The notes under the pieces were generated by a model, which did no database searches, was not told where the DNA came from, and worked only from the letters and a program-made list of their open reading frames with translations. Made by a program: the position numbers and the translations under genes. Shown one piece after another: positions 7,597-14,824 of a stretch of 14,824 nt of DNA; the stretch's first letter is position 1, and every line of letters begins with the position of its first letter. The stretch is from Clostridiaceae bacterium (GTDB lineage: Bacteria > Bacillota > Clostridia > UBA1212 > DUPL01): NCBI GenBank assembly GCA_012522035.1, contig JAAYLF010000243.1:1-14824 (forward strand). The letters are read 5' to 3'.

Positions 7597-9827
7597 TGGA
7601 TCTGAAGAAGGAACTTAATAATGAACAATACTTGGCAGCCACTCATGTGGAAGGCCCTCTACTTATTCTTGCAGGAGCTGGTAGTGGTAAAACCAGGGTT
7701 ATCACATACAGGATTGCCCACTTGATAAAGAATTGTGGTGTAAGCCCGTACAATATCCTGGCAATTACTTTTACCAATAAAGCAGCAAGAGAAATGGCTG
7801 AGAGGGCTTCTTTTTTATTGGGCGAGGAAAATCTTTATGGCATCTGGATAAACACATTCCATGCAGCATGCGGAAAAATATTGAGAAGGTATGCTGATAG
7901 AATAGGTTTCAGTTCCAACTTCATAATATATGATGAATCCGAAGTGCAAGTGGTTTTGAAGGAATGTCTTAGGAGATTGAACATAGATGAGAAATACCTC
8001 GACGCCAGAGCTGTAAGGAACTACATATCAAGAGCGAAGGATGAAATGATATCCTGGAAGGATTTCACCAAGACCTATAATACATACAACAACCACATGT
8101 ACAGGATGGTTGCGGATGTATACAAAATGTATCAGGAAACCTTGCTGGCAAACAATGCTATGGATTTTGACGACATGATACTAATGACGATAAAACTGTT
8201 CAAGGAGAATCCTGATGTTCTTGAATATTACCAGGAAAAGTTCAAGTTCATAATGGTGGATGAGTACCAGGATACGAACATGGCCCAGTATGAGTTTGTC
8301 CGCTTGCTTGCATCAAAGTACAAGAACCTGTGCGTGGTTGGAGATGACGACCAGAGCATCTATGGTTTCAGAGGCGCGGATATAAGGAACATACTGGAGT
8401 TTGAGAATGAATATCATGACTGCAAGGTAATCAAGCTGGAGCAGAACTATAGATCAACGCAGAACATACTGGATGCGGCAAACAAAATAATTAGGAACAA
8501 TACAGAGAGGCGCAGCAAGAGACTCTGGACCGAGCAGGGAAGAGGAGAACCCATAACAAGATACGAAGCTGACGATCATAACGATGAAGCTTTGTATATT
8601 GTAAGTGCTATTCAGGATGGTGTCCGCAATGGAATGAAATATTCGGATTTTACCATTCTTTACAGAATAAATGCCCTGTCCCAGACAATAGAGAAAGCCC
8701 TTTCCAGGTTTGGAATACCTTACAGGGTATATGGCGGTTTGAAGTTCTTTGACAGAAAGGAAATAAAAGATATTGTATGCTACCTCAGGGTATTGGACAA
8801 TCCTTTGGATGATGTGGCATTAAGAAGGATTATCAATGTTCCAAAGAGGGGAATTGGAGATGTTTCATATAACCACGCATACGATATTGCAATGAGGGAA
8901 GGCACAAATGTGTTGAATGTGTTTCTCAATGCGGGAAACTATTCTGAGTTGTCAAGAACCGCAACAAAGCTGACAAGTTTTGCCCTCAAGATTATGGATA
9001 TGATGATGAAAAAGGATTCAATGGGCATATCCGAGTATGTTAAATATGTGATATATGAGTCGGGGATGATTGATGAACTAAAGAGGGAAAACACGGATGA
9101 AGCCGAGTCGCGCATAGAAAACCTTATGGAGTTCATTTCCGTGGCAAATGAATATGAAAACGAAATTCAAGAATCTCCTGAAGCGGAAAGTCTTAACAAC
9201 CTGACTTCGTTTTTGCAGACCATAGCCCTTAGTACCGATATGGACAGGCAGGAGAATGAAGATGCGGACATGGTTACACTCATGACCATACACAACTCAA
9301 AAGGACTTGAGTTTCCTGTTGTGTTTGTAATTGCCATGGAAGAGGGTACTTTTCCTTCCATGCGTGCAGAGCTGCCTGAAGAAGTTGAAGAGGAAAGAAG
9401 GCTTTGTTATGTTGCAATAACAAGGGCAATGAAAAAACTGTATCTTACCCATTCAAGGCTTAGACTTCTCTACGGAAGAACGAACTACAGGGTTCCTTCA
9501 AGATTTTTGAGGGAGCTTGAGATAGGTGCTGAGAATGAGAAAGATAAAAGCGAAAAAAGTACAAACTTCAGGACTGGCGCTGTCAGAAAGGGAGCTTTTG
9601 GACGTGTTGTCAACAGCGTTGGTGATGTAAAAGCCCTGAATCAAAAAACTGAGACGGTTTCTGCCAATGATTTCAAGGTGGGCGACAGGGTAAAACACAA
9701 GAAGTTTGGCAATGGCACAATTGTGAAGATGGAAGGCAGTGGTGACAAAACCATTGTTGAGATACAGTTTGACAGTACGGGAATGAAAAGGCTTATGCTG
9801 GCTTATGCAAAGCTTTCGCATATATAA
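7596..9827 (+). CDS. pcrA: ATP-dependent DNA helicase PcrA (UvrD/Rep superfamily 1A)
   Basis: This 743-residue 3'-5' helicase acts in repair, plasmid rolling-circle replication and removal of recombinases and stalled polymerases. Motifs appear in order: Walker A AGAGSGKT (26-33, Lys32); Ia, TFTNKAAREM (58-67); II, DEYQDT (222-227); III, GDDDQSIYGFRGA (249-261); IV, LEQNYRS (281-287); V, TIHNSKGLEFP (564-574); and VI, CYVAITRAMKKLYLTHSR (604-621). A basic, low-complexity linker (about 645-690) leads to a Tudor-like C-terminal domain (about 692-740, VGDRVKHKKFGNGTI), which in PcrA binds RNA polymerase. ATG shares its first base with the rlmB stop (TAATG), and AAAGGAG (7583-7589) lies 6 bases before it. 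It is the last gene of the run; no terminator follows it. Confidence 0.97.
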   Translation: MDLKKELNNEQYLAATHVEGPLLILAGAGSGKTRVITYRIAHLIKNCGVSPYNILAITFTNKAAREMAERASFLLGEENLYGIWINTFHAACGKILRRYADRIGFSSNFIIYDESEVQVVLKECLRRLNIDEKYLDARAVRNYISRAKDEMISWKDFTKTYNTYNNHMYRMVADVYKMYQETLLANNAMDFDDMILMTIKLFKENPDVLEYYQEKFKFIMVDEYQDTNMAQYEFVRLLASKYKNLCVVGDDDQSIYGFRGADIRNILEFENEYHDCKVIKLEQNYRSTQNILDAANKIIRNNTERRSKRLWTEQGRGEPITRYEADDHNDEALYIVSAIQDGVRNGMKYSDFTILYRINALSQTIEKALSRFGIPYRVYGGLKFFDRKEIKDIVCYLRVLDNPLDDVALRRIINVPKRGIGDVSYNHAYDIAMREGTNVLNVFLNAGNYSELSRTATKLTSFALKIMDMMMKKDSMGISEYVKYVIYESGMIDELKRENTDEAESRIENLMEFISVANEYENEIQESPEAESLNNLTSFLQTIALSTDMDRQENEDADMVTLMTIHNSKGLEFPVVFVIAMEEGTFPSMRAELPEEVEEERRLCYVAITRAMKKLYLTHSRLRLLYGRTNYRVPSRFLRELEIGAENEKDKSEKSTNFRTGAVRKGAFGRVVNSVGDVKALNQKTETVSANDFKVGDRVKHKKFGNGTIVKMEGSGDKTIVEIQFDSTGMKRLMLAYAKLSHI

Positions 9828-9830
9828 TGC

Positions 9831-9859
9831 TTGACATGACAGGGGTTTTAATGTAAACT
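9831..9859 (+). promoter_or_regulatory. candidate promoter of the histidine operon
   Basis: A perfect TTGACA (9831-9836) is followed after 17 bases by TAAACT (9854-9859), which matches four of six -10 positions. Transcription would start near 9866. The -35 box begins 3 bases after the pcrA stop codon. The weak -10 next to a perfect -35 leaves room for regulation. Confidence 0.6.
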
Positions 9860-9862
9860 ATG

Positions 9863-9894
9863 TTCACTTTATTGCTTTATTACGATAAAGTGAA
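9863..9894. promoter_or_regulatory. perfect inverted repeat at the his operon start, candidate operator
   Basis: TTCACTTTAT (9863-9872) is repeated in inverted form as ATAAAGTGAA (9885-9894), and a T-G and a G-C pair can extend the stem inward. CTTTATT also occurs twice as a direct repeat (9867-9873 and 9875-9881). The repeat spans the predicted start site and ends at the first base of the hisZ ribosome binding site AGGAGG (9894-9899). No T tract follows, so it is not a normal terminator. A repressor-binding site for histidine control is the favoured reading. An mRNA 5' hairpin is the alternative. Confidence 0.5.
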
Positions 9895-9905
9895 GGAGGT
9901 TTGAA

Positions 9906-11171
9906 ATGAAGCAAATATATACACCTGAAGGCATGCAGGATATATTAATTGAAGAATGTTTCAACATGAGGAACCTGGAAGCCGACATAAGAAAACACTT
10001 GAGAATGTGTGGGTATTATGAAATAATTACTCCCACACTGGAATATTATGATGTCTTTACATCAGGACCCAATACCATGGATAGTGAAATGATGTACAAA
10101 CTGACCGACAAAAACGGTCATATCCTGGTATTGCGTCCTGATTTGACAATTCCCGCTGCAAGAGTGTTTACAACAAAGCTTTCAGGCGACAAAGCAGTGC
10201 CAAAAAAGCTGTTTTACATAGGAAATGTATTCAGATTTAACGATGTAGGTGGAGGAAAGACCAATGAGTTCACACAGGCAGGTGTGGAAATCATGGGACA
10301 GGATGGCTGCCTTGTCGATGCGGAAGTGATTGCAAAGGCTATTGAAATATCGCTTCTTGCAGGTCTTGAGAATTTTCAGATAGACATGGGTCATTCCGAA
10401 TTTTTTATTGGCATAATGGAGGAATGCGGTTTCAGCGAAAAAGAGACCGAAGAGACTAGGCTTTTGGTGGAGAAGAAGGATTTTGCCGGGCTGGAACTTA
10501 TGCTCAAGACCAAAGGAGTAAATGACAAGGTGAGCGAACTTATACTCAGTATTCCTCAACTGTTTGGTGATGCCACCATTCTGGACAAGGCTGCCATGTA
10601 TGCTCATAACGAAAAAAGTTTGAATGCCATTGAAACTCTAAGGGAGATATTAAGGATTCTTGATGATTACAAGCTGAGTGAATACGTGTCAATAGACCTT
10701 GGAATGGTGGGAGGTTTGAAATACTATACAGGAACCATTTTCAAAGGTTATACCTACGGTGTTGGTTTTCCATACTTGGGAGGAGGACGATACGACACCC
10801 TTACAGGCAACTTTGGAAAGAGAATACCCGCATCCGGTTTCAGTCTTGGAATCAACATTTTGATGAAGGCATTGAATAGACAGGGAACATGCGGTGTGAC
10901 TCCAACTTGTGATGCGTTTGCTGGTTTTGTCAGGAAGTACAGAAAGGAAGCCATTGAAATATCGCAGTTTTTCAGAGAAAACAACATTTCAACCCATCTG
11001 GACATTTCCGAATATGATGAAGATAAAGCTGTAGAGTTTGCCAGAAACGAAGGCTTTAAAATGTTTCTGTATGTAAGGGAAGATGGCAAGGTCAGGTACA
11101 TAAATTTCAACAATGGTGCTGATCGCATAATTGAGTTTCACGACATCATCGAATGGGGTAATGCGTTATGA
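9906..11171 (+). CDS. hisZ: ATP phosphoribosyltransferase regulatory subunit HisZ
   Basis: This 421-residue protein is a histidyl-tRNA synthetase paralogue that combines with short-form HisG to make the active, histidine-feedback-regulated first enzyme of histidine synthesis. The class II synthetase fold is clear: motif 2-like FYIGNVFRFND (103-113) with EFTQAGVEIMG (121-131), and motif 3-like LGGGRYD (291-297). The catalytic HisRS signature RGLDYY is replaced by GGLKYY (269-274), so the key arginine is Gly269, which argues for HisZ over HisS. Residues from about 330 replace the tRNA-binding domain and look like a diverged C-terminal segment. AGGAGG (9894-9899) lies 6 bases before ATG. It is the first gene of the operon and overlaps hisG by 4 bases. 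Confidence 0.94.
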   Translation: MKQIYTPEGMQDILIEECFNMRNLEADIRKHLRMCGYYEIITPTLEYYDVFTSGPNTMDSEMMYKLTDKNGHILVLRPDLTIPAARVFTTKLSGDKAVPKKLFYIGNVFRFNDVGGGKTNEFTQAGVEIMGQDGCLVDAEVIAKAIEISLLAGLENFQIDMGHSEFFIGIMEECGFSEKETEETRLLVEKKDFAGLELMLKTKGVNDKVSELILSIPQLFGDATILDKAAMYAHNEKSLNAIETLREILRILDDYKLSEYVSIDLGMVGGLKYYTGTIFKGYTYGVGFPYLGGGRYDTLTGNFGKRIPASGFSLGINILMKALNRQGTCGVTPTCDAFAGFVRKYRKEAIEISQFFRENNISTHLDISEYDEDKAVEFARNEGFKMFLYVREDGKVRYINFNNGADRIIEFHDIIEWGNAL

Positions 11172-11803
11172 AGTATTTGAATATAGCACTGGCTAAAGGA
11201 AGACTGGCAAAACAGGCTGCTGACCTTTTTGCAAAAGCAGGCATTGATACGTCGGGACTGCTTGAAGATACCAGAAAGCTGATTATTACCGATGAGGAAA
11301 ACAAGGTTCGTTTTTTTCTTGTAAAGCCGTCGGATGTTCCTACTTACATTGAATACGGTGCAGCAGACATTGGGATATGCGGAAGAGATACACTGCTTGA
11401 AGAAGGCAGGGATTTGTACGAGGTTATTGATCTCGGGATAGGCAAATGCAGGATGTGTGTTGCAGGTCCGGAAAGTCTCAAGGGGAAACTGGATTCCTTA
11501 CCAAGCAAAAGGGTTGCCACCAAATATCCAAACATCTCAAGGGAATACTACCAGCGTGTAAAAGGTGAGAGCGTTGAGATAATTGTGTTGTCCGGGTCTG
11601 TTGAACTTGCTCCTTTGGTTGGATTGTCCGAGGTTATTGTGGACATAGTTGAAAGCGGAAAGACTCTTCAAGAAAATGGACTTGTGGTTTTGGAAACCAT
11701 ATGTGATATCAGTGCAAGAATGATTGTAAACAAGGTAAGTATGAAAATAGAGAGGCTTAGGATATCTAAAATATTGGATTCCATAAGAAAACAGCTTGAT
11801 TAA
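11168..11803 (+). CDS. hisG: ATP phosphoribosyltransferase catalytic subunit, short form (HisG)
   Basis: This enzyme catalyses the first committed step, joining ATP and PRPP to give phosphoribosyl-ATP. At 211 residues it is the short form, which lacks the C-terminal regulatory domain of E. coli-type HisG and needs HisZ, encoded immediately upstream. The N-terminal NIALAKGRL (5-13) and the signature region SGSVELAPLVGLSEVIVDIV (142-161), followed by ESGKTL (162-167), which holds the PRPP-binding loop, identify it. ATG overlaps the hisZ stop codon as ATGA. Only a weak GGGG (11155-11158) precedes it, so translation probably depends on ribosomes finishing hisZ, which would help keep the two subunits balanced. 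Confidence 0.96.
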   Translation: MKYLNIALAKGRLAKQAADLFAKAGIDTSGLLEDTRKLIITDEENKVRFFLVKPSDVPTYIEYGAADIGICGRDTLLEEGRDLYEVIDLGIGKCRMCVAGPESLKGKLDSLPSKRVATKYPNISREYYQRVKGESVEIIVLSGSVELAPLVGLSEVIVDIVESGKTLQENGLVVLETICDISARMIVNKVSMKIERLRISKILDSIRKQLD

Positions 11804-11810
11804 AGAGGAG
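11804..11810 (+). promoter_or_regulatory. ribosome binding site that sets the hisD start
   Basis: AGAGGAG lies 6 bases before the ATG at 11817. The frame is also open from a TTG at 11796, but that TTG would place this site inside the coding sequence, so the ATG is preferred. Confidence 0.8.
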
Positions 11811-11816
11811 ATAACT

Positions 11817-13112
11817 ATGCGCATCTATATTAATGAAGATAAGAATGAGTATCTTGCAAACTTTTATGATAGAAGAAAAACATTTAATGAGGAAATTAGA
11901 GAAAAGGTAAAAAAGATCCTGGAGGATGTCAGGACTTCGGGAGATGAAGCCGTCAGAAAGTATACAAGAATGTTTGACAATGTGGTGCTCGACAGTTTTG
12001 AAGTTACGGACGAGGAGATAGAAAGGGCAAAGATAGACGAGGATTTGAAGGTTGCACTTCAAAAAGCAAAGGAAAATATTTTTACCTTTCATCAGCGGGA
12101 ACTTGAGAAGAGCTGGAATATTGAAAGGGAAGACGGCTCAAGGTTTGGCATTAGAGTATATAGCATACAGAAGGTGGGCGTGTATGTTCCAGGAGGAAGT
12201 GCTCCATTGCCTTCTTCTGTTTTGATGAACATTATTCCAGCAAAAGTGGCAGGCGTCAAAGAGATAATCATGTGCACGCCTCCATTGAAGGATGGAAGTG
12301 TTTCTCCCGTTATTTTAAAAGCTGCGAAGATGGCAGGTGCAGACAGGATTTACAAAATTGGAGGAGCACAGGCTATAGCTGCCATGGCCTATGGTACCGA
12401 GTCAGTTCCCAAGGTATTCAAGATAACAGGTCCTGGCAACGCTTATGTGGCTTGTGCAAAGAACCTCGTTTTTGGTGATGTGGGAATCGACATGATTGCA
12501 GGACCATCGGAAATACTTATTGTTGCTGATGAAACTGCAAATTGCGATTATATTGCGGCGGATCTGTTATCCCAGGCTGAACATGACGCAATGGCAGCCA
12601 GCATACTGGTTACTACCAGCATGTATGTAGCTGAAAAGGTAAGGGAAAAGGTAAGTGAAAGACTTAAATCCTTGGAAAGAAATGCGATAGCTAAAAAGTC
12701 CATTGAGAATAACGGAGCAATAATTGTTGTTGACAATATAAATGAGGCTGCTGCTTTGTCCAATGCAATTGCTCCTGAACACCTGGAGCTTATGTTGAAC
12801 GACAAGATTCTTACGGATGAACTAATAGATAAGTTTTACAATGCCGGAGCAATATTTGTCGGCGAATATTCACCTGAACCCATGGGTGACTACTTCTGCG
12901 GTTCAAATCACGTATTGCCAACAGGAGGAACGGCTGCATTTTCTTCTCCTTTGGGAGTATGGGATTTTGTAAAGAGAACCAGTATTGTCAACTATACAAA
13001 AGAGGGCTTTTTCAAGGATTGCAGGCATGCATACAATATGGCAATGGCTGAAGGGCTTACAGCTCATGCAAAAAGTGTGAAGGCAAGGTGTGAAGATGAG
13101 CAAGTTTTTTAA
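11817..13112 (+). CDS. hisD: histidinol dehydrogenase HisD
   Basis: This zinc enzyme of 431 residues catalyses the last two steps, oxidising L-histidinol to L-histidine with two NAD+. The zinc ligands known from E. coli are recognisable as Gln253, His256, Asp358 and His417, and the catalytic pair as Glu321-His322 in APEHLE. Family blocks include GVYVPGG (121-127), IGGAQAIAAMAYGT (181-194), GPGNAYV (205-211), AGPSEIL (228-234) and LSQAEHD (251-257). The length is typical. It begins 13 bases after the hisG stop codon with its own strong ribosome binding site, and its end overlaps hisC. Confidence 0.97.
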   Translation: MRIYINEDKNEYLANFYDRRKTFNEEIREKVKKILEDVRTSGDEAVRKYTRMFDNVVLDSFEVTDEEIERAKIDEDLKVALQKAKENIFTFHQRELEKSWNIEREDGSRFGIRVYSIQKVGVYVPGGSAPLPSSVLMNIIPAKVAGVKEIIMCTPPLKDGSVSPVILKAAKMAGADRIYKIGGAQAIAAMAYGTESVPKVFKITGPGNAYVACAKNLVFGDVGIDMIAGPSEILIVADETANCDYIAADLLSQAEHDAMAASILVTTSMYVAEKVREKVSERLKSLERNAIAKKSIENNGAIIVVDNINEAAALSNAIAPEHLELMLNDKILTDELIDKFYNAGAIFVGEYSPEPMGDYFCGSNHVLPTGGTAAFSSPLGVWDFVKRTSIVNYTKEGFFKDCRHAYNMAMAEGLTAHAKSVKARCEDEQVF

Positions 13113-14154
13113 CAAACGCACAAAAAATCTAATACCCTATGTGCCTGGTGAACAACCGAAGGAAGGAGAAACATTTATTAAAATAAATACGAATGAATGT
13201 CCTTATCCTCCGTCCCCCAGAGTCATTGAAGCAATTTGCCGAAGTGTAAATGAATCCTTGAGATTGTATCCTGCACCTGATGCGTACGTGGCGCGAAAGG
13301 CTTTTGCCAACAAGCACAAGCTTCCACTTGAGTGCGTGTTTGCAGGAAATGGTTCGGATGAAGTTTTGGCCTTTTCATTTCTTGCGTTTTTTGACAAGAA
13401 TAAAAAAGTACTCATCCCCGATATTACCTACAGTTTCTATACCGTGTACTGCGACTTGTGTGAAGTTGAATACAAAAAGATCTCTTTGAAAGAGGATTTT
13501 ACAATAGATGTGGATGCTTTTGTCAGGGAAAAAGGAAATGTTGTCATTGCAAACCCAAATGCACCCACATCCATGGCACTGGATGTTGGTGAAATTGAAA
13601 GAATTCTTAAAGCCCATCCGGAGGATGTGGTAATAATAGATGAGGCGTATGTGGATTTTGGTGCAGACAGCTGTATCGGGCTTGTTGATAGGTATGACAA
13701 TCTGCTTGTTGTACAGACATTGTCGAAGTCAAGAGCTCTTGCAGGCATGAGGATAGGGTTTGCATGCGGCAGCAAGGAACTTGTTGACGGATTAAACAGG
13801 ATAAAGGATTCTTTTAACTCATACACGCTGGATAGGCTAGCTATAGTTGCAGCCGAAGCTGCAATAAAGGATGATGAGTATTACGAATCTGTCATAGAAA
13901 AAATTGTCTCCACAAGAGAGCGAGTGAAAAGTGAACTTGTGGAACTTGGATACCAGGTGCTTGATTCCAGGACAAACTTTTTGTTTATAACCCATAAAGA
14001 AAAAAATGCAGAAGAGATTATGGGCTACTTGCGAGCAAATGGTGTTTTGGTTCGCCATTTCAAAACTTATAGAATTGACAATTATCTTAGAATTACCATA
14101 GGAACTGATGAGGAGATGGACAAGTTTCTATCTCTTATTAAAGACATGGAATGA
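13096..14154 (+). CDS. hisC: histidinol-phosphate aminotransferase HisC
   Basis: This fold-type I PLP enzyme of 352 residues converts imidazole-acetol phosphate and glutamate to histidinol phosphate. Numbered from the ATG used here, the PLP lysine is Lys211 in TLSKSRALAGMR (208-219). NPNAPT (155-160), DEAYVDF (182-188) with the PLP-contacting Asp182 and Tyr185, and the substrate carboxylate-binding Arg332 in YLRITIG are present. NTNECPYPPSP (31-41) is the typical HisC start region. The gene overlaps the end of hisD by 17 bases. A GTG at 13090 is an alternative start, adding two residues; AAGG (13085-13088) lies 7 bases before ATG, so ATG is preferred. Confidence 0.95.
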   Translation: MSKFFNKRTKNLIPYVPGEQPKEGETFIKINTNECPYPPSPRVIEAICRSVNESLRLYPAPDAYVARKAFANKHKLPLECVFAGNGSDEVLAFSFLAFFDKNKKVLIPDITYSFYTVYCDLCEVEYKKISLKEDFTIDVDAFVREKGNVVIANPNAPTSMALDVGEIERILKAHPEDVVIIDEAYVDFGADSCIGLVDRYDNLLVVQTLSKSRALAGMRIGFACGSKELVDGLNRIKDSFNSYTLDRLAIVAAEAAIKDDEYYESVIEKIVSTRERVKSELVELGYQVLDSRTNFLFITHKEKNAEEIMGYLRANGVLVRHFKTYRIDNYLRITIGTDEEMDKFLSLIKDME

Positions 14155-14158
14155 GGGA
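14153..14158 (+). promoter_or_regulatory. ribosome binding site that sets the hisB start
   Basis: GAGGGA lies 4 bases before the ATG at 14163 and overlaps the hisC stop codon. The in-frame ATG at 14151 would overlap the stop as ATGA, but it has no ribosome binding site and would place this site inside the gene. Confidence 0.65.
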
Positions 14159-14162
14159 TATT

Positions 14163-14747
14163 ATGGACAGGAAAGCATATGTAAAAAGGGAAACGAAAGA
14201 AACAAGAATTGAAGCTTCACTAAACCTTGATTGCGGCGCATGTGAAGTAAATACCGGCATAGGTTTTTTCGACCACATGCTGGAGCTTTTTGCAAAACAT
14301 GCCGGCATGGGGTTGACGGTTGAGGCAAAAGGTGACTTGCATGTGGACTGCCACCATACCGTGGAGGATGTTGGCATAGTTATTGGAAAACTGCTGAAGG
14401 AAGCTGCTGGTGACAAGGAAGGGATTAAAAGATATGGGCATAGCGTCATACCGATGGATGAGGCATTAAGCGAGGTTGTAATTGATTTTAGCGGCAGATC
14501 CTTTTTTGTATTGAAAGGCGAAATACCCTGCGTGCGTTTGGGAGAGTTTGAAACTGAAACGGTTCAGGAGTTTTTTACCAGCCTTGCAAACAATGCTGGT
14601 ATGAATCTTCATATTATTGTTCATTATGGAACCAACACTCATCATATTATTGAGAGTGTTTTCAAAGCTTTTGCCCATGCCTTGAGGCAGGCAACAAGTT
14701 ATGATCCAAATCAAAAGGGAGTATTATCGACCAAAGGAGTTTTGTAA
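14163..14747 (+). CDS. hisB: imidazoleglycerol-phosphate dehydratase HisB
   Basis: This 194-residue monofunctional dehydratase removes water from imidazoleglycerol phosphate to give imidazole-acetol phosphate, the HisC substrate. Metal-binding histidine motifs are FFDHMLELFAKHAG (35-48), DCHHTVEDVG (62-71) and THHIIESVFKAFAHAL (159-174). There is no N-terminal histidinol-phosphatase domain of the E. coli type, so that step must come from another gene. The ATG at 14163 gives the usual N-terminus of the family (an RKA...KRET pattern) and length. The gene starts 8 bases after the hisC stop codon. Confidence 0.96.
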   Translation: MDRKAYVKRETKETRIEASLNLDCGACEVNTGIGFFDHMLELFAKHAGMGLTVEAKGDLHVDCHHTVEDVGIVIGKLLKEAAGDKEGIKRYGHSVIPMDEALSEVVIDFSGRSFFVLKGEIPCVRLGEFETETVQEFFTSLANNAGMNLHIIVHYGTNTHHIIESVFKAFAHALRQATSYDPNQKGVLSTKGVL

Positions 14748-14748
14748 T

Positions 14749-14824
14749 ATGGACAAGGAAATGATTAAGAATATTAGTTTTAATGAAGACGGGCTTGTGC
14801 CTTGCATTGTCCAGGACGCAAGAA
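14749..14824 (+). CDS. hisI: phosphoribosyl-AMP cyclohydrolase HisI, N-terminal part, cut by window end
   Basis: The 25 visible residues include FNEDGLVPCIVQDAR (11-25), which matches the start of phosphoribosyl-AMP cyclohydrolase, the third step of the pathway. The metal-binding motifs lie beyond the window, and it cannot be told whether the gene is hisI alone or a hisIE fusion with the pyrophosphohydrolase. AAAGGAG (14733-14739) lies 9 bases before ATG, and the start is one base after the hisB stop codon, so it belongs to the same operon. Confidence 0.8.
   Translation, partial: MDKEMIKNISFNEDGLVPCIVQDAR

Noticed and set aside
9821..9828. Perfect TATAAT (9823-9828) across the pcrA stop codon as a his promoter -10
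   Set aside because: The -35 position 17 bases upstream reads GGCTTA, a poor match, while TTGACA at 9831 with a downstream -10 is better placed.
9906..11171. hisZ read as a histidyl-tRNA synthetase (hisS)
   Set aside because: The RGLDYY catalytic signature is changed to GGLKYY, and the gene is coupled to short-form hisG, which requires HisZ.
11796..11816. Longer hisD reading frame beginning at TTG 11796
   Set aside because: TTG is a rare start, it overlaps the hisG stop codon and would swallow the strong AGAGGAG site; ATG 11817 is properly spaced and gives the usual HisD length.
14151..14162. hisB start at ATG 14151 overlapping the hisC stop as ATGA
   Set aside because: It has no ribosome binding site, and the extra four residues are not typical of HisB; ATG 14163 has GAGGGA before it. 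It remains possible through translational coupling.
1..14824. CRISPR arrays, insertion sequences, phage genes, tRNA or rRNA genes, toxin-antitoxin or defence systems
   Set aside because: None found: the genes are packed core functions, with gaps of under 90 bases apart from the first 187 bases, and no long direct repeats or transposase-like proteins.

Overview
The window is a compact chromosomal housekeeping region in which every gene lies on the + strand. It suggests a spore-forming Clostridia species: it carries a germination protease gene (gpr), has strong AGGAGG-type ribosome binding sites, modest GC and AT-rich gaps. The gene set would suit the Acetivibrio/Ruminiclostridium group, but that placement is inference from gene order and general composition only.

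Layout. (1) Positions 1-187 hold no gene. They contain hairpins with A and T tracts (51-124) and then a candidate sporulation (sigma-F-type) promoter (127-155) for gpr (188-1132). (2) A strong terminator hairpin follows gpr, and the candidate ligA promoter is embedded in it; ligA (1216-3228) encodes NAD-dependent DNA ligase. (3) A fully consensus promoter (3235-3263) precedes a tight run of information-processing genes: gltX (GluRS), glnS (GlnRS), mrnC (Mini-RNase III), rlmB (23S rRNA Gm methyltransferase) and pcrA (UvrD/PcrA helicase). Spacings in the run range from an 11-base overlap to a 1-base gap. (4) After a 78-base gap with a promoter and a perfect inverted repeat comes the histidine operon: hisZ, hisG, hisD, hisC, hisB and the start of hisI, cut by the window end.

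The his genes cover the first step (HisG short form with its HisZ regulatory partner), the late steps (HisB, HisC, HisD) and the third step (HisI). hisH, hisA and hisF are not in the window. No T-box, riboswitch, CRISPR array, mobile element, tRNA or rRNA was seen.

I see no novel system here. The items most worth a second look are regulatory: the inverted repeat at the his operon start, the ligA promoter nested in the gpr terminator, and the sigma-F-like promoter of gpr. The position of glnS between gltX and mrnC-rlmB, where Bacillus has cysE-cysS, is also notable.
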